Shown one piece after another: positions 7,961-17,196 of a stretch of 64,000 nt of DNA; within the stretch, counting starts at the first letter, position 1; each line of letters begins with the position of its first letter. Origin of the DNA: Flavobacterium psychrophilum (GTDB lineage: Bacteria > Bacteroidota > Bacteroidia > Flavobacteriales > Flavobacteriaceae); assembly GCA_001708385.1 (NCBI GenBank), contig CP012388.1:2170001-2234000 (forward strand). The letters are read 5' to 3'. The notes below the pieces were generated by a model, which saw only the letters and a program-made list of their open reading frames with translations, was not told the origin of the DNA and made no database searches. Both the position numbers and the translations under genes were made by a program.

Positions 7961-8251
7961 TTAATGTATAAAGAATAGGTTGGCTATAATCACAGCTATA
8001 TTAAAAAGGACTGTGAATAGTAACATATTAAAAACAAACTTTGGTTTCATTTGTGCCAGTACAGTTCCGTTAAATATACTGGTAAGTATAATTACAAAGA
8101 ACAACTGAATCATTTGATATAATGAATTTCCGTGGTGCAGTACTAGCATTGCTGCAAATCCGCCCAAAGAACTCTGGCCTAATATAGCAAGCGTGTTAAA
8201 CCCCATGAAACCTCTTGTATAACTGTCTAAATATTTTTGATAAGTGCTCAT
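7961..8251 (-). CDS. Small membrane protein, unknown
   Basis: A 96-residue protein with three hydrophobic segments: FMGFNTLAILGQSSLGGFAAML, MIQLFFVIILTSIFNGTVL and FNMLLFTVLFNIAVIIANLFF. The N terminus MSTYQKYLDSYTRG is polar. I recognise no motif and assign no function. It shares a bidirectional terminator with the convergent SDR gene and appears to stand alone. Confidence 0.7.
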   Translation of the reverse strand: MSTYQKYLDSYTRGFMGFNTLAILGQSSLGGFAAMLVLHHGNSLYQMIQLFFVIILTSIFNGTVLAQMKPKFVFNMLLFTVLFNIAVIIANLFFIH

Positions 8252-8363
8252 AACTAAGTGTATTAAATTTTACCTACACAAATTTACCTCGCTTACCTTC
8301 AGCAGATTATGATATTTATCATGTTCTAAAAACTATTTATATTTTATATATAGTTAGTAAAAC

Positions 8364-8389
8364 AAAAGCCGCTTAGTTAAGCGGCTTTT
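8364..8389 (-). terminator. Terminator hairpin AAAAGCCGCTT/AAGCGGCTTTT
   Basis: A perfect 11-bp stem with a 4-nt loop lies between two minus-strand genes, 28 bp after the DinB-like gene ends. On the minus strand it is followed by TGTTTT. Confidence 0.7.
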
Positions 8390-8417
8390 GTTTTTGAATG
8401 ATTGATGCTGAACCCAA

Positions 8418-8921
8418 TTAAGACCTGTCCCAGAAAAAAGGCGGTTCAACGCCTAGCGCACGCAGGTAAACATAGCCCTGCCCACGATGGTGAATCTCGT
8501 TGTCTATAAAATAAAATAGTGTGCTGCATACTGTACCCGGATACATACCAAAAGCAAGTACAGCTTTAGTAAAACGTTCCGGTGTCAGCTGTTCCCAAAG
8601 CCTGTCTATCTGTTGTGTCGTTTCATCCCAAAGTATAAGTAGTTCTTCCTTAGTCTTCGGCATGCCTTCTCCCGAGTGGTGCGGCAGGTCTTTCATGGCT
8701 GTCCATTTATCGGTAACCAAACCTATCATCCCGGGATTAGACAGGTCAATTATCTCCATTACCAGGTCGGCAAATGTTCGCATCCCTCCTATAGAAAAGG
8801 TAAACAAGTCTTTTTCAGGAAAGGCCTCAATCACTTTTCGGGTTAATCCCCTGTGCCCCTGCCAATGCTTTAATAAAATGTCAGATGTCATTACTGTTAC
8901 TGTTGTTGTCTGAGTTTCCAT
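8418..8921 (-). CDS. DinB family protein
   Basis: A 167-residue four-helix-bundle protein of the DinB/YfiT metalloenzyme superfamily. The three metal-ligand positions are visible as His in LKHWQGHRGL near residues 18-23, and the His pair in FIDNEIHHRGQGYVYLRALG near residues 140-153, which is the C-terminal family signature. The C terminus PPFFWDRS is common in these proteins. Members bind a divalent metal and include thiol-dependent transferases; the substrate is unknown. It is monocistronic. Confidence 0.85.
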   Translation of the reverse strand: METQTTTVTVMTSDILLKHWQGHRGLTRKVIEAFPEKDLFTFSIGGMRTFADLVMEIIDLSNPGMIGLVTDKWTAMKDLPHHSGEGMPKTKEELLILWDETTQQIDRLWEQLTPERFTKAVLAFGMYPGTVCSTLFYFIDNEIHHRGQGYVYLRALGVEPPFFWDRS

Positions 8922-9153
8922 GATGTCTTCGTTTAAAAATTAATGGTTGATATTTTATTCTGATACAAATTTAGGGGTGGTAAGTGACAGCCCTATGTCA
9001 GCAGGATTTTGCAATTGCGTATTTTTTTTCAACCGAAAACGATTTTTAGTAAAAAAGGACAATAATATGGTTGATTTGTACAAGTAATTGTTTGGCTATT
9101 AACATCTTTGTAAGACAATTTTTATTGAAATTTGTATATCTAAAATTCTCTAT

Positions 9154-10788
9154 ATGCAAACAACAAATAATCTGCAGCAGGCTTTTCCGCAGGAAAAAGA
9201 TATCCCCGAGAGCGTAAGGCTGTCTCAGCCACTGCATCAAAAACGCATACTTATTAATGGTGAATTCCTCCCGTGGGAAGGACCCGTACATACTGTATAC
9301 TCGCAAATATTCGTAAAGAAGGACGGACAGGAAGCTGCACCGCTCGAAATAGGAAGTTACCCGCTTGCCACCGAAAAAGAAGCGAGCCTGGCACTGGAAG
9401 CGGCTTTAGCCGCGCACGACTACGGTCGAGGCGAATGGCCATCTATGGGTGCCGAAGGCCGTATTAAAGCTTTAGAAGGCTTTACAAAAGGACTGAAAGA
9501 GCATCGCGAAGAAATTGTAAAACTCATTGTATGGGAAATTGCTAAAAGCGTGGCAGACGCCGAAAAGGAATTCGACCGTACTATCGAATACATAGAGGAA
9601 ACGATCAAAACAGTGAAACAACTGCACAATGAATCTTCTATGTTTAAAGTTACCAGTGGTTTTATCGGGCAGATAAAAAAACTACCTTACGGCGTAGTGC
9701 TTTGTATGGGTCCGTTTAACTATCCGCTTAACGAAACCTTTACCATGCTTATACCGGCACTTATCAATGGTAACTCGGTACTATTCAAACCACCAAAATA
9801 TGGCACGCTGTTGTTCAATCCGCTGTTAGACCTGTTTAAAGAACATTTCCCTAAAGGAGTTGTAAATACAGTGTATGGACGCGGACGAGACATTGTTCCG
9901 TTCCTTATGGAATCGGGCAAGATAGATGTGTTGGCACTTATAGGTTCAAGCCGTGTGGCAGACAGCCTTAAAAAAATGCACCCTAAATCAAACCGACTTC
10001 ACGCCGTATTGGGACTTGATGCCAAGAACGCAGCTATAATATTGCCGGATGCCGATTTAGAAGCTACCGTAAAAGAAGTGGTTACAGGTACGTTATCGTT
10101 CAACGGGCAGCGTTGTACCGCCCTTAAAATACTTTTTGTACATTCATCTGTAGTAGATGAGTTCAACAAACTACTGGCTGCAGCTATAGACAAGCTGCCA
10201 TTAGGTATGCCATGGGACAAGGGTGTTGCTATTACCCCACTTGCGGAACCCGAAAAACCGGGTTACCTAAAAGAATGCATAGACGATGCTATTGCACATG
10301 GTGCTAAAATCATCAATGCTGAAGATGGAGGAGGTAATCAGGGGTATTCGTTAATGAAGCCTGCTATACTGTACCCGACAAATCGCGATATGAAAATTTA
10401 TTGGGAAGAGCAGTTTGGCCCGGTTATTCCGGTTGTAGCTTTTGATGATGAACTTGCTCCTGTAGATTATGTAACCGAATCGAAATACGGAATGCAGGCA
10501 AGTATTTTTAGTGAAAACCCGGAACGCATTTCATTCTATATCGATCAGCTTGCAGGACAGCTGGGCCGTATCAATATTAATGTACAATGCCAGCGCGGAC
10601 CTGATACCTTCCCGTTCAACGGGCGTAAAGATTCTGCCGAAAATACTTTATCTGTATTTGAAGCACTTAATGCATTCTCTGTAGACTCTGTAGTGGTTAC
10701 CAAACAAACACCATCTAACGAAGCGCTGCTTCATGAGATACTGGTATCTGAAAGTTCACACCGACTGAATAATAAGGTAATTTTCTAA
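9154..10788 (+). CDS. gapN: NADP-dependent glyceraldehyde-3-phosphate dehydrogenase (GapN-like aldehyde dehydrogenase)
   Basis: A 544-residue aldehyde dehydrogenase of the non-phosphorylating GAPDH type, oxidising glyceraldehyde-3-phosphate to 3-phosphoglycerate with NADPH formation in the cytoplasm. MGPFNYPLNETFTMLIPALINGN is the N-terminal signature, the nucleophile is Cys321 in FNGQRCTALK, and GPDTFPFNGRKDS near the end is characteristic of GapN. The loop that normally reads ELGGK is here VLGLDAKN, so the usual general-base Glu is not at its standard place. This could be normal for the Bacteroidetes branch. It is monocistronic with its own terminator. Confidence 0.88.
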   Translation: MQTTNNLQQAFPQEKDIPESVRLSQPLHQKRILINGEFLPWEGPVHTVYSQIFVKKDGQEAAPLEIGSYPLATEKEASLALEAALAAHDYGRGEWPSMGAEGRIKALEGFTKGLKEHREEIVKLIVWEIAKSVADAEKEFDRTIEYIEETIKTVKQLHNESSMFKVTSGFIGQIKKLPYGVVLCMGPFNYPLNETFTMLIPALINGNSVLFKPPKYGTLLFNPLLDLFKEHFPKGVVNTVYGRGRDIVPFLMESGKIDVLALIGSSRVADSLKKMHPKSNRLHAVLGLDAKNAAIILPDADLEATVKEVVTGTLSFNGQRCTALKILFVHSSVVDEFNKLLAAAIDKLPLGMPWDKGVAITPLAEPEKPGYLKECIDDAIAHGAKIINAEDGGGNQGYSLMKPAILYPTNRDMKIYWEEQFGPVIPVVAFDDELAPVDYVTESKYGMQASIFSENPERISFYIDQLAGQLGRININVQCQRGPDTFPFNGRKDSAENTLSVFEALNAFSVDSVVVTKQTPSNEALLHEILVSESSHRLNNKVIF

Positions 10789-10808
10789 GCTTAAATTTTT
10801 AAATACTG

Positions 10809-10838
10809 AAACCGCCTTCGAAAGAGGCGGTTTTTATT
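10809..10838 (+). terminator. Terminator of gapN
   Basis: AAACCGCCT-tcgaaag-AGGCGGTTT followed by T-rich sequence, 20 bp after the gapN stop. Confidence 0.8.
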
Positions 10839-10857
10839 TTATAAAAGTAATTAATTG

Positions 10858-11514
10858 CTAATTTTTTGAACGCTCTTTCCGCGCTACCTCAACAACAATA
10901 TCTTTCGTAATTACATATACCGTATCTTCTTCAGAAGGTTCCATAACATACGTACCCGTAAATTCGCCAAAAGCAGGAAGAATGATCTGATTTGGGGTAC
11001 GGAAGAAACACGGTAGCTTTAAGAACTGCCTCCCTGATCCTGCCAATAGTACCGCCGGGTGTATATGTCCCGAAATGGTGTAATAATCTTCACGTTCTTC
11101 AGGATTGTGTGTCAGCAGAAAACCGCCAATCGTCCATTCGCTTACAACGGTTACACCCAGTTCCTCATACTTAATGGGCGAAATAATATCGTGATTACCC
11201 GCAACAAGTATAACCGGAAGTTGTGTCCGGTTTACCCATTCGGTGAAAAGATCCCATTCGTTGTTTAAGGTACTGTGAAAAAGGTCGCCTAAAAAGCAAA
11301 TGCTTTCGGGATTAAAATATTCCACGGCACTATCCAGCTTGATAAAATTCTTAAAAATAGCGTTGCCCGGCAATGCTGATCCATATTTCCTAAAATGAGA
11401 TATCTTGCCCAAATGCACATCGCTTATTAAAAGCATGCGTTTTTCTACCCAGTACATAGCCCCCGAGCAGTGCAGTACAAATGTATTATTGTTTATAGTT
11501 GTTTCTAATGTCAT
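10858..11514 (-). CDS. pdeM: Ligase-associated DNA damage response endonuclease PdeM (metallophosphoesterase)
   Basis: A 218-residue calcineurin-like phosphoesterase. The metal-binding motifs are in order: LLISDVHLGK (D-x-H), FLGDLFHS (GD), VAGNHD (GNHD), and ISGHIHPAV (GHxH). It is the metallophosphoesterase that accompanies the ligase-associated repair cluster in many bacteria, and is predicted to act as a DNA endonuclease. Here it is the last gene of the minus-strand order exonuclease, ligase, helicase, PdeM. A fold-back repeat of about 70 bp lies between it and the helicase gene, so co-transcription is likely but not certain. Confidence 0.9.
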   Translation of the reverse strand: MTLETTINNNTFVLHCSGAMYWVEKRMLLISDVHLGKISHFRKYGSALPGNAIFKNFIKLDSAVEYFNPESICFLGDLFHSTLNNEWDLFTEWVNRTQLPVILVAGNHDIISPIKYEELGVTVVSEWTIGGFLLTHNPEEREDYYTISGHIHPAVLLAGSGRQFLKLPCFFRTPNQIILPAFGEFTGTYVMEPSEEDTVYVITKDIVVEVARKERSKN

Positions 11515-11526
11515 TCTTATTTACTA

Positions 11527-11594
11527 ACCTGTAAGGTCTGGAATACCCAGTAGGTTTAAATATTTTACACCTACAGGTTTTAAAACCTTGCAGG
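11527..11594. repeat. Fold-back repeat with ACCTGnAAGGT ends
   Basis: ACCTGTAAGGT at the left end and ACCTTGCAGG at the right end are inverted copies, and the inner parts CAGTAGGTTTAAAT and TTTTACACCTAC also pair. This resembles the short palindromic intergenic repeats common in Flavobacterium. Confidence 0.6.
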
Positions 11595-11660
11595 AGATTA
11601 TACTTACTTGTGTTGATGCCAAATATTAAAATGAAGTCCCCTCTACCAATAAGAAGATTA

Positions 11661-14126
11661 TTAACTCCCCTTCATATAACTCGCCGTCATTTTTTGTATT
11701 CTTTCTGCCAGGGTTTCGCTGGTAAGCCTTTCGCGCAAACGGTCGGTTATTATAGGGAAGCTAAACGGCGTTGGCTTATCGCATTGCTTCCACACTATTT
11801 CCTGCTGCTTTATACGCTCCAACGCCATTAGCAAACGGCCTTCTTCCAACTGATGTTCGAAGGTTTCACGATAGGCCTGCTGAAATAATAAATTCTCTGG
11901 CTCATAATCGCGAAACACCTCAAATATAAGCTGCGAACTGCTTTGCAAATGTTTAGTCTTTACAACCTTGCCCGGATAGCCCGTAAACACCAATCCTGCT
12001 ATCACGGCAATATCCCGGAATTTTCGCCTTGCCATTTCTGTCGCATTAAGGCTGGCCTGCAAATCCTGGTGCAGGTGTAACGGCGTAAAAAGTTCGTTAT
12101 CCAGCACCTGTTGCATGTCTATTTCTTTATCCGATAATAATTCAAATCCGTAATCATTGTATGCCAAAGAGAAAGTTATAGGCATAAGCAAGCTTATTCG
12201 GTAGGCCATCAAACTTGCCAGTGCTTCGTGTACATATCGCCCTTCAAACGGATAAAATATCGCATGAAAACCTTCCCGGGTCTTAAACGTTTCTATTAGA
12301 AACTCATCTGCTGTTGGCACGATCGATTCCTTTCGCTGACGCTTGAACATCGGCGCAAGCGATTTCAGCTCTGTCGACATATTGGTGCCGTTTGCTGCAT
12401 ATAATTCTTCCCGAAGCAGTTCACTCATTTGTGCCGATAGCGTCATACGCCCACCCATCCAGCTGGCATGCTGCGCTTTGGCACCGGGGTCGGCACGGCG
12501 CACTAAAACTTCCATATTCTTTATACGGTATAGCTCCAGTTTACGCCCTGCAAAAATAAATACATCGCCAGGGTTGAGCTTAGAGATAAACCATTCTTCT
12601 ATCGTGCCCAAAAATCCGCCGCCGAGAAATTTTACATTCATTACAGCATCGCCAACAATGGTTCCCATTTGCATACGATGGCGCAAAGCAATGGTTTTAC
12701 TGTTCACTTTAAATTTTCCGTCGGCTTCAATCTCTACCTTTTTATATTCGTCATACGCCTGAAGGCTCTGGCTTCCTTTGGTAATGAAATTAAGGCAAAA
12801 TTGCCATTCGTCTTCGTTAATCCCCTGAAAGCAAAACGTATCTTTCACTTCTTTAAATATCTGGTCAGGATAAAACCCGTCCGATACTGCCAGCGTCACG
12901 AGGTACTGTACCAACACATCCCAGCTGTTAAGGTACGGCACACGGTCTTCTACTACAATCTCCTGAACTGCCCTGCGCAAAGCTGATGCCTCAACCAATT
13001 CTATAGCATGGGTTGCCAGAAAGTAAATATTACTCTCCTGCCCCGGACGGTGGCCACTACGCCCTGCACGCTGCAAAAAGCGTGCTACACCTTTAGGCCC
13101 ACCTACCTGCACTACGGTTTCTACAGGAGCAAAATCTACGCCTAAGTCAAGGCTCGAGGTACATACAACGGCACGCAACTGTTCATCGCGTATGGCCTGT
13201 TCTACCCATTGCCGGGTTTCGCGGCTTATGCTGCCGTGATGCATAGCCATATCACCAGCAAACTCAGGATATTTCTCTAGCAGTTTCTGATACCATATTT
13301 CGCATTGTGCACGCACGTTTGTAAATATCAGCGTAGTACGGCTTTGCTTAATGATCTTTGCAACCTCATCTACAAGATGCAACCCCATATGCCCGCGCCA
13401 CGGATAAGCATCCATCTTTTCGGGGATTACTGAAAGTACATTTATCTTTTTATTGATGTGTGCCCTTATAAGTGTCGAATTTTTCAGGGCTTCAGAGTCG
13501 GGACCAAGCAGTACTTCCATTGCCTGTTGAAGGTTACCAATAGTGGCTGATATTCCCCATATGCGCATTTTTGGCGCAACGGTTTTTAAACGGGATAAAG
13601 CCAGTTCTACCTGCACACCGCGCTTTGTACCCAATAGCTCGTGCCATTCGTCAATAATTATGGCAGTGCACCCTTTAAATACCGCATCATATCCTTTAGA
13701 TGCCAGCAATAGCTGAAGGCTTTCCGGAGTTGTAATCAGCAGGTCGGGCATTTTGGTTTTCTGGCGGCTCCGCTCGGTTGAAGAAGTATCACCTGTACGT
13801 ACACCAACAGTTAATTGTGTACCCAGATCATCGGCAACACGTTCGGCGGCCTGTTTTATTTCTATAGACAACGCGCGAAGCGGGGTAATCCAAATGGCTT
13901 TTAGCCCAGGTTTATGCTTTGTTTTATACTCAGGATTCTTTTTGATATAGTCCATTACCACAGGAAACCACATGGCATAGGTTTTACCGCTACCGGTAGG
14001 TGCGTTAAGCAAGCCGTGTTTCCCTTGCAGGAAAGCGGTCCAGGTTTGTGTCTGAAACGGAAAAGGTTTCCATCCCCTGCCTTCAAACCAGCCGTTAGCA
14101 ATATCAAATAGTTGTTCCCTGTTCAT
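11661..14126 (-). CDS. Ligase-associated DNA damage response DEXH box helicase (Lhr-core type)
   Basis: An 821-residue superfamily 2 DNA helicase of the Lhr-core type. The ATP site is LLNAPTGSGKTYAMWFP (Walker A) near residue 35, Walker B is IIIDEWHEL (DEWH), motif III is GISATIG, and the C-terminal helicase domain shows VVCTSSLDLGVDF and FLQRAGRSGHRPGQ. The remaining part is the winged-helix and Lhr-specific core. It should translocate 3' to 5' on DNA and works with the neighbouring ligase, exonuclease and PdeM in a DNA-repair pathway. The length is typical for the family. A 60-bp fold-back element separates it from the upstream ligase gene. Confidence 0.94.
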   Translation of the reverse strand: MNREQLFDIANGWFEGRGWKPFPFQTQTWTAFLQGKHGLLNAPTGSGKTYAMWFPVVMDYIKKNPEYKTKHKPGLKAIWITPLRALSIEIKQAAERVADDLGTQLTVGVRTGDTSSTERSRQKTKMPDLLITTPESLQLLLASKGYDAVFKGCTAIIIDEWHELLGTKRGVQVELALSRLKTVAPKMRIWGISATIGNLQQAMEVLLGPDSEALKNSTLIRAHINKKINVLSVIPEKMDAYPWRGHMGLHLVDEVAKIIKQSRTTLIFTNVRAQCEIWYQKLLEKYPEFAGDMAMHHGSISRETRQWVEQAIRDEQLRAVVCTSSLDLGVDFAPVETVVQVGGPKGVARFLQRAGRSGHRPGQESNIYFLATHAIELVEASALRRAVQEIVVEDRVPYLNSWDVLVQYLVTLAVSDGFYPDQIFKEVKDTFCFQGINEDEWQFCLNFITKGSQSLQAYDEYKKVEIEADGKFKVNSKTIALRHRMQMGTIVGDAVMNVKFLGGGFLGTIEEWFISKLNPGDVFIFAGRKLELYRIKNMEVLVRRADPGAKAQHASWMGGRMTLSAQMSELLREELYAANGTNMSTELKSLAPMFKRQRKESIVPTADEFLIETFKTREGFHAIFYPFEGRYVHEALASLMAYRISLLMPITFSLAYNDYGFELLSDKEIDMQQVLDNELFTPLHLHQDLQASLNATEMARRKFRDIAVIAGLVFTGYPGKVVKTKHLQSSSQLIFEVFRDYEPENLLFQQAYRETFEHQLEEGRLLMALERIKQQEIVWKQCDKPTPFSFPIITDRLRERLTSETLAERIQKMTASYMKGS

Positions 14127-14139
14127 TTGTTATAGTTTT

Positions 14140-14199
14140 GCCACAAATTGTATTAATTTCAAAAATCATAGTGTGACGCAATTAGTGTAATTCGTGGCT
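14140..14199. repeat. Fold-back element with GCCACrAATT ends, copy 1
   Basis: The left end GCCACAAATTGTATTAATT is the inverted counterpart of the right end AATTAGTGTAATTCGTGGC. The 15-mer GTGTAATTCGTGGCT recurs exactly in the larger element at 57678-57812. It lies in the gap between the helicase and ligase genes. Confidence 0.6.
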
Positions 14200-14203
14200 T
14201 ATC

Positions 14204-15808
14204 TTACTTCGGTATCATATTTTTCAGATCGTCAATAGTGTTTGCATCATCTATATTTTTATCAAGTCGCCAACGTAATATCCGCGGAAAGCGTGTTGCT
14301 ACCCCGCTTTTATGCCTCCCGGAAAGCGATATGCCTTCAAAACCTATCTCAAACACCAGTTTAGGAGTTACGCTTCTTACAGGGCCAAAACGGTCGAGCG
14401 TATTTTTTTTAATGAAGTCATCTACCTGTCTAAATTCGGCATCGGTAAGTCCGCTATATGCTTTTGCGAAAGTCACAAGTTCTTTTGTGCCATCTTCATT
14501 GGTCTGCCAAAGGGCAAACGTATAATCAGTAAACAGGGTAGAGCGTCTTCCGCTTCCGCGCATAGCGTAAGTAAGTACGGCGTCTATAGCAAACGGATCT
14601 AGTTTCCATTTCCACCAATCGCCTTTTTTACGACCGACGAGATACGGAGAGTCTTTCCGCTTAAACATCAGCCCTTCGCTTCTAAGTTCGCGTGCCTGTT
14701 GCTTTTCGCGCTGGGCATCATCCCAACTATCAAATGCTATGCGTTCTGAAAGCTGTAACGGAATCGCAAAGGTTTTTACCTGTTCGTATAATTGCTCCAG
14801 TAGTTGCCTTCGTTCCTCGTATGGCTTCTGACGGATGTCTTCACCATTCCATTCCAACAAGTCATAGGCTTTAATAATAACGGGCGTCTTTTTTAGCAGT
14901 GCCGGTGAAACTGTTTTTCTTCCTATCCTTGTCTGCAAATCGTTAAAGGTACCAATGTTGTCATCCACCCAAGGCAGTATTTCGCCATCTATAACGGTAC
15001 CGTCAGGAATTATACCCAAAAAATTATTGAACTCGGGGTACTTATCGGTTACCAGTTCTTCACCACGGCTCCACACATATAGTTGCCCTTCGCGGATAAT
15101 AGTCTGCGACCGAATTCCATCCCATTTATGTTCGGCACTCCATTGCGAAACATCGCCTAGCGATTCGGGCTCGCCCTCTATGGCATACGCCAGATAGAAC
15201 GGATACGGTTTTGAAAGGAAGTCCTGCGCTTTCTCATCGAGCACCAGATTTTGGAATGAAATACGATTCGGATCCCAGTCGCCCATAAGCTTATAAGCCA
15301 GAATATCTTCATCAACCCCAGTAGCTTTAGAAAGGGCACGGGTCATCAGTTTCTGGCTTACGCCGATTCTAAAGCTACCTGTAATAAGTTTAGTAAACAC
15401 AAAACGTTCGTAATAATTCAGTGCCAGCCAGTTCGTGTGCAGGTACTCCCGCTTTTCATCATCGGGTTTCTTCTTGAGTGCAATCATTTCCTGAACATAT
15501 TCGGTCAGGCTTTTATCAGAATGCTCTTTAGTTGTAGGGATTACCAATGCGATAGTCTCGGCAAGGTCGCCCACAATGTGATACGATTCCTCAAAAAGCC
15601 AAAGCGGAATATTTGCCAGTTCTGTAGCCCACATACGCAGTAGCGTAGTATTTACCGGGCGTGGCGGACGCCGGTGTGAAAGTATCGCGATTGTCCATAC
15701 TCTATCGGTATCACCGGCATTGCGAAAGTATTCCGTTAAGGCATCAACCTTAACCGATGTTTTATTAGAGCTGTCGAGCGCTTTTATGAGTTCTGCAAAA
15801 TTCTTCAT
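14204..15808 (-). CDS. ATP-dependent DNA ligase (ligase-associated damage response)
   Basis: A 534-residue ATP-dependent DNA ligase. The nucleotidyltransferase active-site motif is EHKWDGIRSQ, with the lysine that forms the AMP adduct. Motif III is DGEILPW, motif IV is SEGLMFKRKDSPYLVGRKKGDWWKWK, which runs into motif V. The N terminus (residues 1-200) is the alpha-helical DNA-binding domain, and the C terminus (about 410-534) is the OB fold. It seals nicks in DNA using ATP, separate from the essential NAD ligase. Its ATG overlaps the exonuclease stop by 4 bp (ATGA), so the two are translationally coupled. Confidence 0.95.
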   Translation of the reverse strand: MKNFAELIKALDSSNKTSVKVDALTEYFRNAGDTDRVWTIAILSHRRPPRPVNTTLLRMWATELANIPLWLFEESYHIVGDLAETIALVIPTTKEHSDKSLTEYVQEMIALKKKPDDEKREYLHTNWLALNYYERFVFTKLITGSFRIGVSQKLMTRALSKATGVDEDILAYKLMGDWDPNRISFQNLVLDEKAQDFLSKPYPFYLAYAIEGEPESLGDVSQWSAEHKWDGIRSQTIIREGQLYVWSRGEELVTDKYPEFNNFLGIIPDGTVIDGEILPWVDDNIGTFNDLQTRIGRKTVSPALLKKTPVIIKAYDLLEWNGEDIRQKPYEERRQLLEQLYEQVKTFAIPLQLSERIAFDSWDDAQREKQQARELRSEGLMFKRKDSPYLVGRKKGDWWKWKLDPFAIDAVLTYAMRGSGRRSTLFTDYTFALWQTNEDGTKELVTFAKAYSGLTDAEFRQVDDFIKKNTLDRFGPVRSVTPKLVFEIGFEGISLSGRHKSGVATRFPRILRWRLDKNIDDANTIDDLKNMIPK

Positions 15809-16845
15809 AGCTCACCTCCTTCTTCACTAACTTCTGTCGGCGTTTTGGTTTCCGCTTCGCCTTCATCACCTTCATATTGAGTTTGTTCGGTACGCGCATC
15901 ATAACCCTGCTCGCGCAGGTAAGCCGAAAATATATCGCTGTAACCGTGAGTACAAATTATTTTCTCTGCCCCTGTGGCTTTAATGCTTTCCAGTAATCCC
16001 TGCCAGTCGCAGTGATCGCTTAGTACAAAGCCTTTATCTATAGCCCTTCTGCGCCTCGCACCACGAAAAGCCATCCATCCGCTCGCCGACCCGGTTACGA
16101 AGGGTGTCATTTTTCTTATCCATGTACTGCCATGCGCACTAGGCGGTGCAAGTACAATTGAACCAAGTAAATCGTCTTTTTTAGTATCGCGTGTTACCAG
16201 TGTAGTGGGTGGAAAATCGACCATAGTACGCAGTACTTCCGTCATGTTTTCAACAGCGCCGTGCGTGTATATTTTGCCAATATCGGTATCCAGGTATTTA
16301 AGCAATCGCTGAGCCTTACCTAATGTATACCCAAATAGCACAGACGTTTTGCCTTCTGCCTTATTTTGCGCCCACCAGTTATTAACGTCGGTCATTACCT
16401 CAGCCTGTGGCAGCCACTTAAAAGCAGGAAGTCCAAAAGTATTCTCGGTAATAAAGGTGTGGCATTTAACCACTTCATACGGAGTAGATATTCCGTCGTC
16501 TTCGGTTTTGTAGTCGCCGGTAAACACCCATACTTCGCCTTTGTATTCAACGCGTATTTGCGCACTGCCAATAATATGGCCCGCAGGATGAAACGAGAAT
16601 TTTACGCTGTTAATGGTAAATGTTTCTCCCCAGTCTTTACCGGTTACATTAATATCACCAAGCCTGTGCTTAATAATAGGCACGTTCATATGATGGGTAA
16701 TGTACTGCTTGTGCCCCCACCGCGAGTGATCGCTATGCCCATGCGTAATAATGGCGTTATCCACCGGACGCCATGGGTCGAGGTATACATTGGCCTGAGC
16801 GCAATAGATACCTTTATCGTTGAAAGCCAGCAGGGGTTGTTTCAT
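15805..16845 (-). CDS. Ligase-associated DNA damage response exonuclease (metallo-beta-lactamase fold)
   Basis: A 346-residue metallo-beta-lactamase/beta-CASP nuclease related to SNM1 and Pso2. The metal site is ITHGHSDHSRWG (HxHxDH) near residue 33, followed by FHPAGHIIGSAQI and VFTGDYKTEDDG. The C-terminal part carries the beta-CASP features, with GFVLSDHCDWQGLLESI and IICTHGY. It is the first gene of the four-gene repair cluster. The C-terminal 25 residues are acidic and Glu/Thr-rich and probably unstructured. The next gene, the ligase, starts within its stop codon. Confidence 0.93.
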   Translation of the reverse strand: MKQPLLAFNDKGIYCAQANVYLDPWRPVDNAIITHGHSDHSRWGHKQYITHHMNVPIIKHRLGDINVTGKDWGETFTINSVKFSFHPAGHIIGSAQIRVEYKGEVWVFTGDYKTEDDGISTPYEVVKCHTFITENTFGLPAFKWLPQAEVMTDVNNWWAQNKAEGKTSVLFGYTLGKAQRLLKYLDTDIGKIYTHGAVENMTEVLRTMVDFPPTTLVTRDTKKDDLLGSIVLAPPSAHGSTWIRKMTPFVTGSASGWMAFRGARRRRAIDKGFVLSDHCDWQGLLESIKATGAEKIICTHGYSDIFSAYLREQGYDARTEQTQYEGDEGEAETKTPTEVSEEGGEL

Positions 16846-16935
16846 ACCGTTGTTGTTGAGTACTTATAAAGTTACAACGGTACTATTTATTTATGGAGGG
16901 GCTTTCAGGGAAGTTTAACTTTTATATATCTTTTG

Positions 16936-16973
16936 GCCTCACCTCCGAGCCTTTCCAAAGCAGGGGAAATGAG
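16936..16973. repeat. Degenerate CTCACC-type repeat, copy 2
   Basis: GCCTCACCTCCGAGCC followed by TTTCCAAAGCAGGGGAAA resembles the CTCACCCC...CTCTCCAAAGGAGAGGG unit at 23714, in degraded form, between two minus-strand genes. Confidence 0.4.
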
Positions 16974-16983
16974 AATACGTATA

Positions 16984-17196
16984 TTATCGTTCCGGATGCT
17001 CTAAAAGGTAATCCTTAAGCATTTCGTCTATCGTTTGATAATACTTCGCAAGTGCTTCTGCATCTACATCCGGATGTTCAAAAGTAGGCAGGGTGTCTTC
17101 TACTTCGCTAAGGTATTTAGAAAGCTCAGGGTATTTTTCCTGTATAAGTATCGTTATCTTAAGTATTTTTTCGGTGAGTTCTTTTTTGCTTTCCAT
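16984..17196 (-). CDS. Small acidic hypothetical protein
   Basis: A 70-residue soluble protein predicted to be mostly helical (MESKKELTEKILKITILIQE, then YPELSKYLSEVEDTLPTF, then EALAKYYQTIDEMLKDYLLE). It has no signal peptide and no cysteine. I do not recognise its family; short helical proteins of this composition are common and conserved in Flavobacteriia. It may be transcribed just before or apart from the repair cluster, with 138 bp to the exonuclease gene. Confidence 0.7.
   Translation of the reverse strand: MESKKELTEKILKITILIQEKYPELSKYLSEVEDTLPTFEHPDVDAEALAKYYQTIDEMLKDYLLEHPER

Noticed and set aside
12343..12762. Open frame opposite the Lhr-type helicase
   Set aside because: It is a shadow frame of the helicase gene with no recognisable motif.
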